From positions 55,221 through 119,220 of the forward strand of contig CAWJBC010000019.1 of NCBI GenBank assembly GCA_963840975.1: a stretch of 64,000 bases of DNA. Reading direction: 5' to 3'. Below the pieces are notes generated by a model. That model worked only from the letters and a program-made list of their open reading frames with translations, made no database searches and was not told the DNA's origin. The translations under genes and the position numbers were made by a program. Position 1 is the first letter of the stretch; every line of letters starts with the position of its first letter. The DNA is from JAADJA01 sp963840975. Lineage in GTDB: Bacteria > Bacteroidota > Bacteroidia > Bacteroidales > JAADJA01. Positions 62,901-64,000 of this stretch are shown here, piece by piece.

Positions 62901-64000
62901 TAATGGATATGCTAATGGTCAACCCATTGATCCTTATGATCAACAATCATTGGATTCTGTATGGTTTGATCAAAAAATGGAATATGGAAATATTAAGTTT
63001 TTTAAGTTTAACCTGGAAGGGCAATATTGTAACCCTTTAGTTTTAAACGGAACTATAGCAGGTGATTATGTTGATGGTGTGTCATTTAATGAAATTGAAA
63101 ATATGAACACTGGTTCACAAGGTGGCCCTGCATATAATAACTATACGAATTTCAGTGCAAATGTGCAAAGGGGGAGAACCTACGACCTGACCATCCATGC
63201 TGAAACAAGCGGTGCAAATGGGTCTATTGCTGCCTGGATAGATTTTAACGGAAATAAACAATTGGATGATGAAGGAGAGCGTGTAGTCCATATCAGCAGT
63301 AATGAAGCATCGCAGGAAATTACTGTACAGGTTACGATTCCGAATGATGCAGCATTAGGATTGACCGTATTAAGGGTCAGGAACACTGCTGATCCCGAAT
63401 TGTTTGCAAGTTGTCAGGCTGTTGAATATGGTGAAACAGAAGATTACAGTATCAATATTATTCAGACCATTCAGGTGTATAACCCGGTTCCTGAATTTAA
63501 TACAAGCCTGCTTGAGGAGGGCAATGTTGAAATGAATTGGGCGGTTCCGGAGAATACAGGTATTGCACATGTTGAAGGATTTGAAATGAGCACTTGGCCT
63601 CCACAGGGAGGTTGGGATGTGAAACAAAGTATGTCGCTCACGGATCCTTTATTGGATCCGACTGGGGATACCTGGAACCAGTACAATGAAGATATGGAAT
63701 TTGTTTACAATGGCGCATTTTCAGCATTGTGCCAAGCTTCTGCAATGGATTTCAACTGGTTAATTACTCCCGAAATTCAGCTTTACGGAAATGATGAACT
63801 AAGTTTTATGCTGAACTACAGTTCCGATGCCAGCGGTTATTCAAAGTTTTATGTGCTGGTTGAAGTTGACGGTGAGTGGAATATTGTTCTTGAATATACT
63901 GATGAGTCAATTCTGTATAACAATTATGACGAAACGGTTGTTGCTGACCTTAATCAGTTTGCAGGGAAAGTTGTCAGGTTAGCATTTGTTTGTCAATACA
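59944..64000 (+). CDS. Very large secreted multidomain protein, right end outside the window
   Basis: Open from ATG 59944 to the window edge without a stop (1352 codons visible). Signal peptide ends SYSQ near residue 26. A CUB-like module starts near 364 (ASSITVCSGTFADAGGLNDS, FWIYDGENTNSTELG). A CARDB-like segment precedes a choice-of-anchor-J module near 579 (FYEGFELPLFPPDGWSQSSI). A GEVED module lies near 1080-1165 (GSIAAWIDFNGNKQLDDEGE) and another J module near 1209 (VEGFEMSTWPPQGGWDV). This mix is typical of Bacteroidota cell-surface or secreted adhesins and peptidases. The catalytic or sorting domain would be beyond the edge. Confidence 0.85.
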   Translation, partial: MKKSLSYFKAALLSIMLMLTFYSYSQSNGYIGTSDKPFLLKAPKTGEILFNQISDPGDSWMVSQHFSTITNSSNTCAVADDFDVPTGETWNIHSIGVLGAYWQGATGGGDTLNVYILSDNNGQPGDTIQEYFAYTDFLKVEEDMGGYIGTYFEIYLPTIVTLSEGTYWVSVQLYSDFNATGQWGWLDHNIGDFINGAEWYWINPKDGFGMGYTDWTPANIVVGPWVKWEMSFAIFGIPYDNDLSVLEITSPDDYYYGPPASPKNVSVKIKNEGTTPQTGIDLKYNFNGTVVTDNLGTVILGYNETYEYTFSQTVDISTPGLYNLSVYTSLPGDENPENDEQALAITVFDPMVYTMPSMQASSITVCSGTFADAGGLNDSLTAGDWGILTIYPSTPGAKIRLNFIQFDIEWSEFWIYDGENTNSTELGYWENDQNPGIITAGYNNTSGALTIQFIAQGWTPFEAPGWAANISCHTPVADDFEVMKIELSHPAVFEYDYVTAIAYVKNVGTTVLEKDVTFSANGADYAVVATGMVNQSDTVIVEATWNPSTTGDYELVASVPADMGNSNNSSSMLQHVYTFDHFYEGFELPLFPPDGWSQSSISWIRHDYAPAVGNGHAYCWSDYGLVDTLYTPKLHIEAGDKISFYAYSSPWWPGELDLCWVNGETGVSSLIQHVPLPFMWYQSFQIDVSAAAGDNYLAFVGKYNPQGGQGEIKLDEVEGIGIERFYYNDDLKSYILSGDITPEENIPATLEIDIKNIGSQMQLGSEYTVKLMLDPNIELMTYPGQNINPKEDLTFILDYTFPDAGLYQCYIEVDFADDQDPSNNRSTSLNIYVQQEGTLQVYIGENNDYNSNWWHPISISPTGLYSQTLFLADQVGEANTITGIMYYYKLGGNFPAYDNPITIWMSETDETNMSDSLEAANNYNLVFDGTFDAYPGYHGLYIPLDFVYSYQGGNLMVTTYKDYDDGNYAEFSAGTSFPADTMVRYYNGYANGQPIDPYDQQSLDSVWFDQKMEYGNIKFFKFNLEGQYCNPLVLNGTIAGDYVDGVSFNEIENMNTGSQGGPAYNNYTNFSANVQRGRTYDLTIHAETSGANGSIAAWIDFNGNKQLDDEGERVVHISSNEASQEITVQVTIPNDAALGLTVLRVRNTADPELFASCQAVEYGETEDYSINIIQTIQVYNPVPEFNTSLLEEGNVEMNWAVPENTGIAHVEGFEMSTWPPQGGWDVKQSMSLTDPLLDPTGDTWNQYNEDMEFVYNGAFSALCQASAMDFNWLITPEIQLYGNDELSFMLNYSSDASGYSKFYVLVEVDGEWNIVLEYTDESILYNNYDETVVADLNQFAGKVVRLAFVCQY

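Overview
The window looks like a chromosomal stretch of a Bacteroidota bacterium, most likely of the Bacteroidales/Marinilabiliales type. The evidence is an AT-rich base composition, no Shine-Dalgarno-like start sites, several TAnnTTTG -7 promoter elements, kinases with Bacteroidota-style periplasmic propellers and Y_Y_Y domains, long secreted proteins with choice-of-anchor-J and dockerin-like modules, and a GH127 lipoprotein. No rRNA, tRNA, CRISPR array or intact insertion sequence was seen.

Layout. 0-1.6 kb: a toxin-antitoxin pair whose PIN toxin carries an in-frame stop, a palindromic intergenic element and a small lipoprotein. 1.8-34.2 kb: the main feature, a co-directional run of two FIST-domain proteins, a SnoaL-like protein, a RidA-like lipoprotein, NINE consecutive histidine kinases and two response regulators. 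The second regulator is fused to a class III nucleotide cyclase and has a frameshifted end. Five kinases have periplasmic beta-propeller + Y_Y_Y sensors, two have TPR sensors, one has an NTF2-like domain plus five repeated GAF-like modules, and one has only a coiled coil. None carries its own receiver or DNA-binding output. All share nearly the same transmitter core, and parts of it have been homogenised by recombination. The simplest reading is a many-input, few-output phosphorelay that may end in a cyclic-nucleotide signal.

34.2-38.8 kb: a TfoX-like pseudogene, a DUF4287/DUF5655 protein, a zinc-less MDR oxidoreductase, a DUF4143 ATPase with a probable operator, a nitroreductase relic, and an outer-membrane barrel with a good terminator. 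38.9-44.8 kb: a LytS/LytTR two-component pair, an alpha/beta hydrolase, an Fe-S nitroreductase, a flavodoxin-ferredoxin (EFR1-like) protein and a membrane protein whose 3' end runs into an antisense DEAD-box helicase fragment. 44.9-47.8 kb: GH127 beta-L-arabinofuranosidase (minus strand) and an unknown protein.

48.0-54.6 kb: an arsenic island of arsR, a thioredoxin-like gene, arsF-like, arsG-like, arsP-type permease, arsC, arsM, ACR3 efflux pump and a DUF302 protein. A GxxExxY nuclease-like gene bracketed by short repeats sits inside it. Together these would reduce arsenate, methylate and export arsenite, and probably handle organic or aromatic arsenicals. 54.8-64 kb: two very large secreted multidomain proteins in divergent orientation. 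The first has lost the reading frame of its dockerin-like tail; the second runs off the window.
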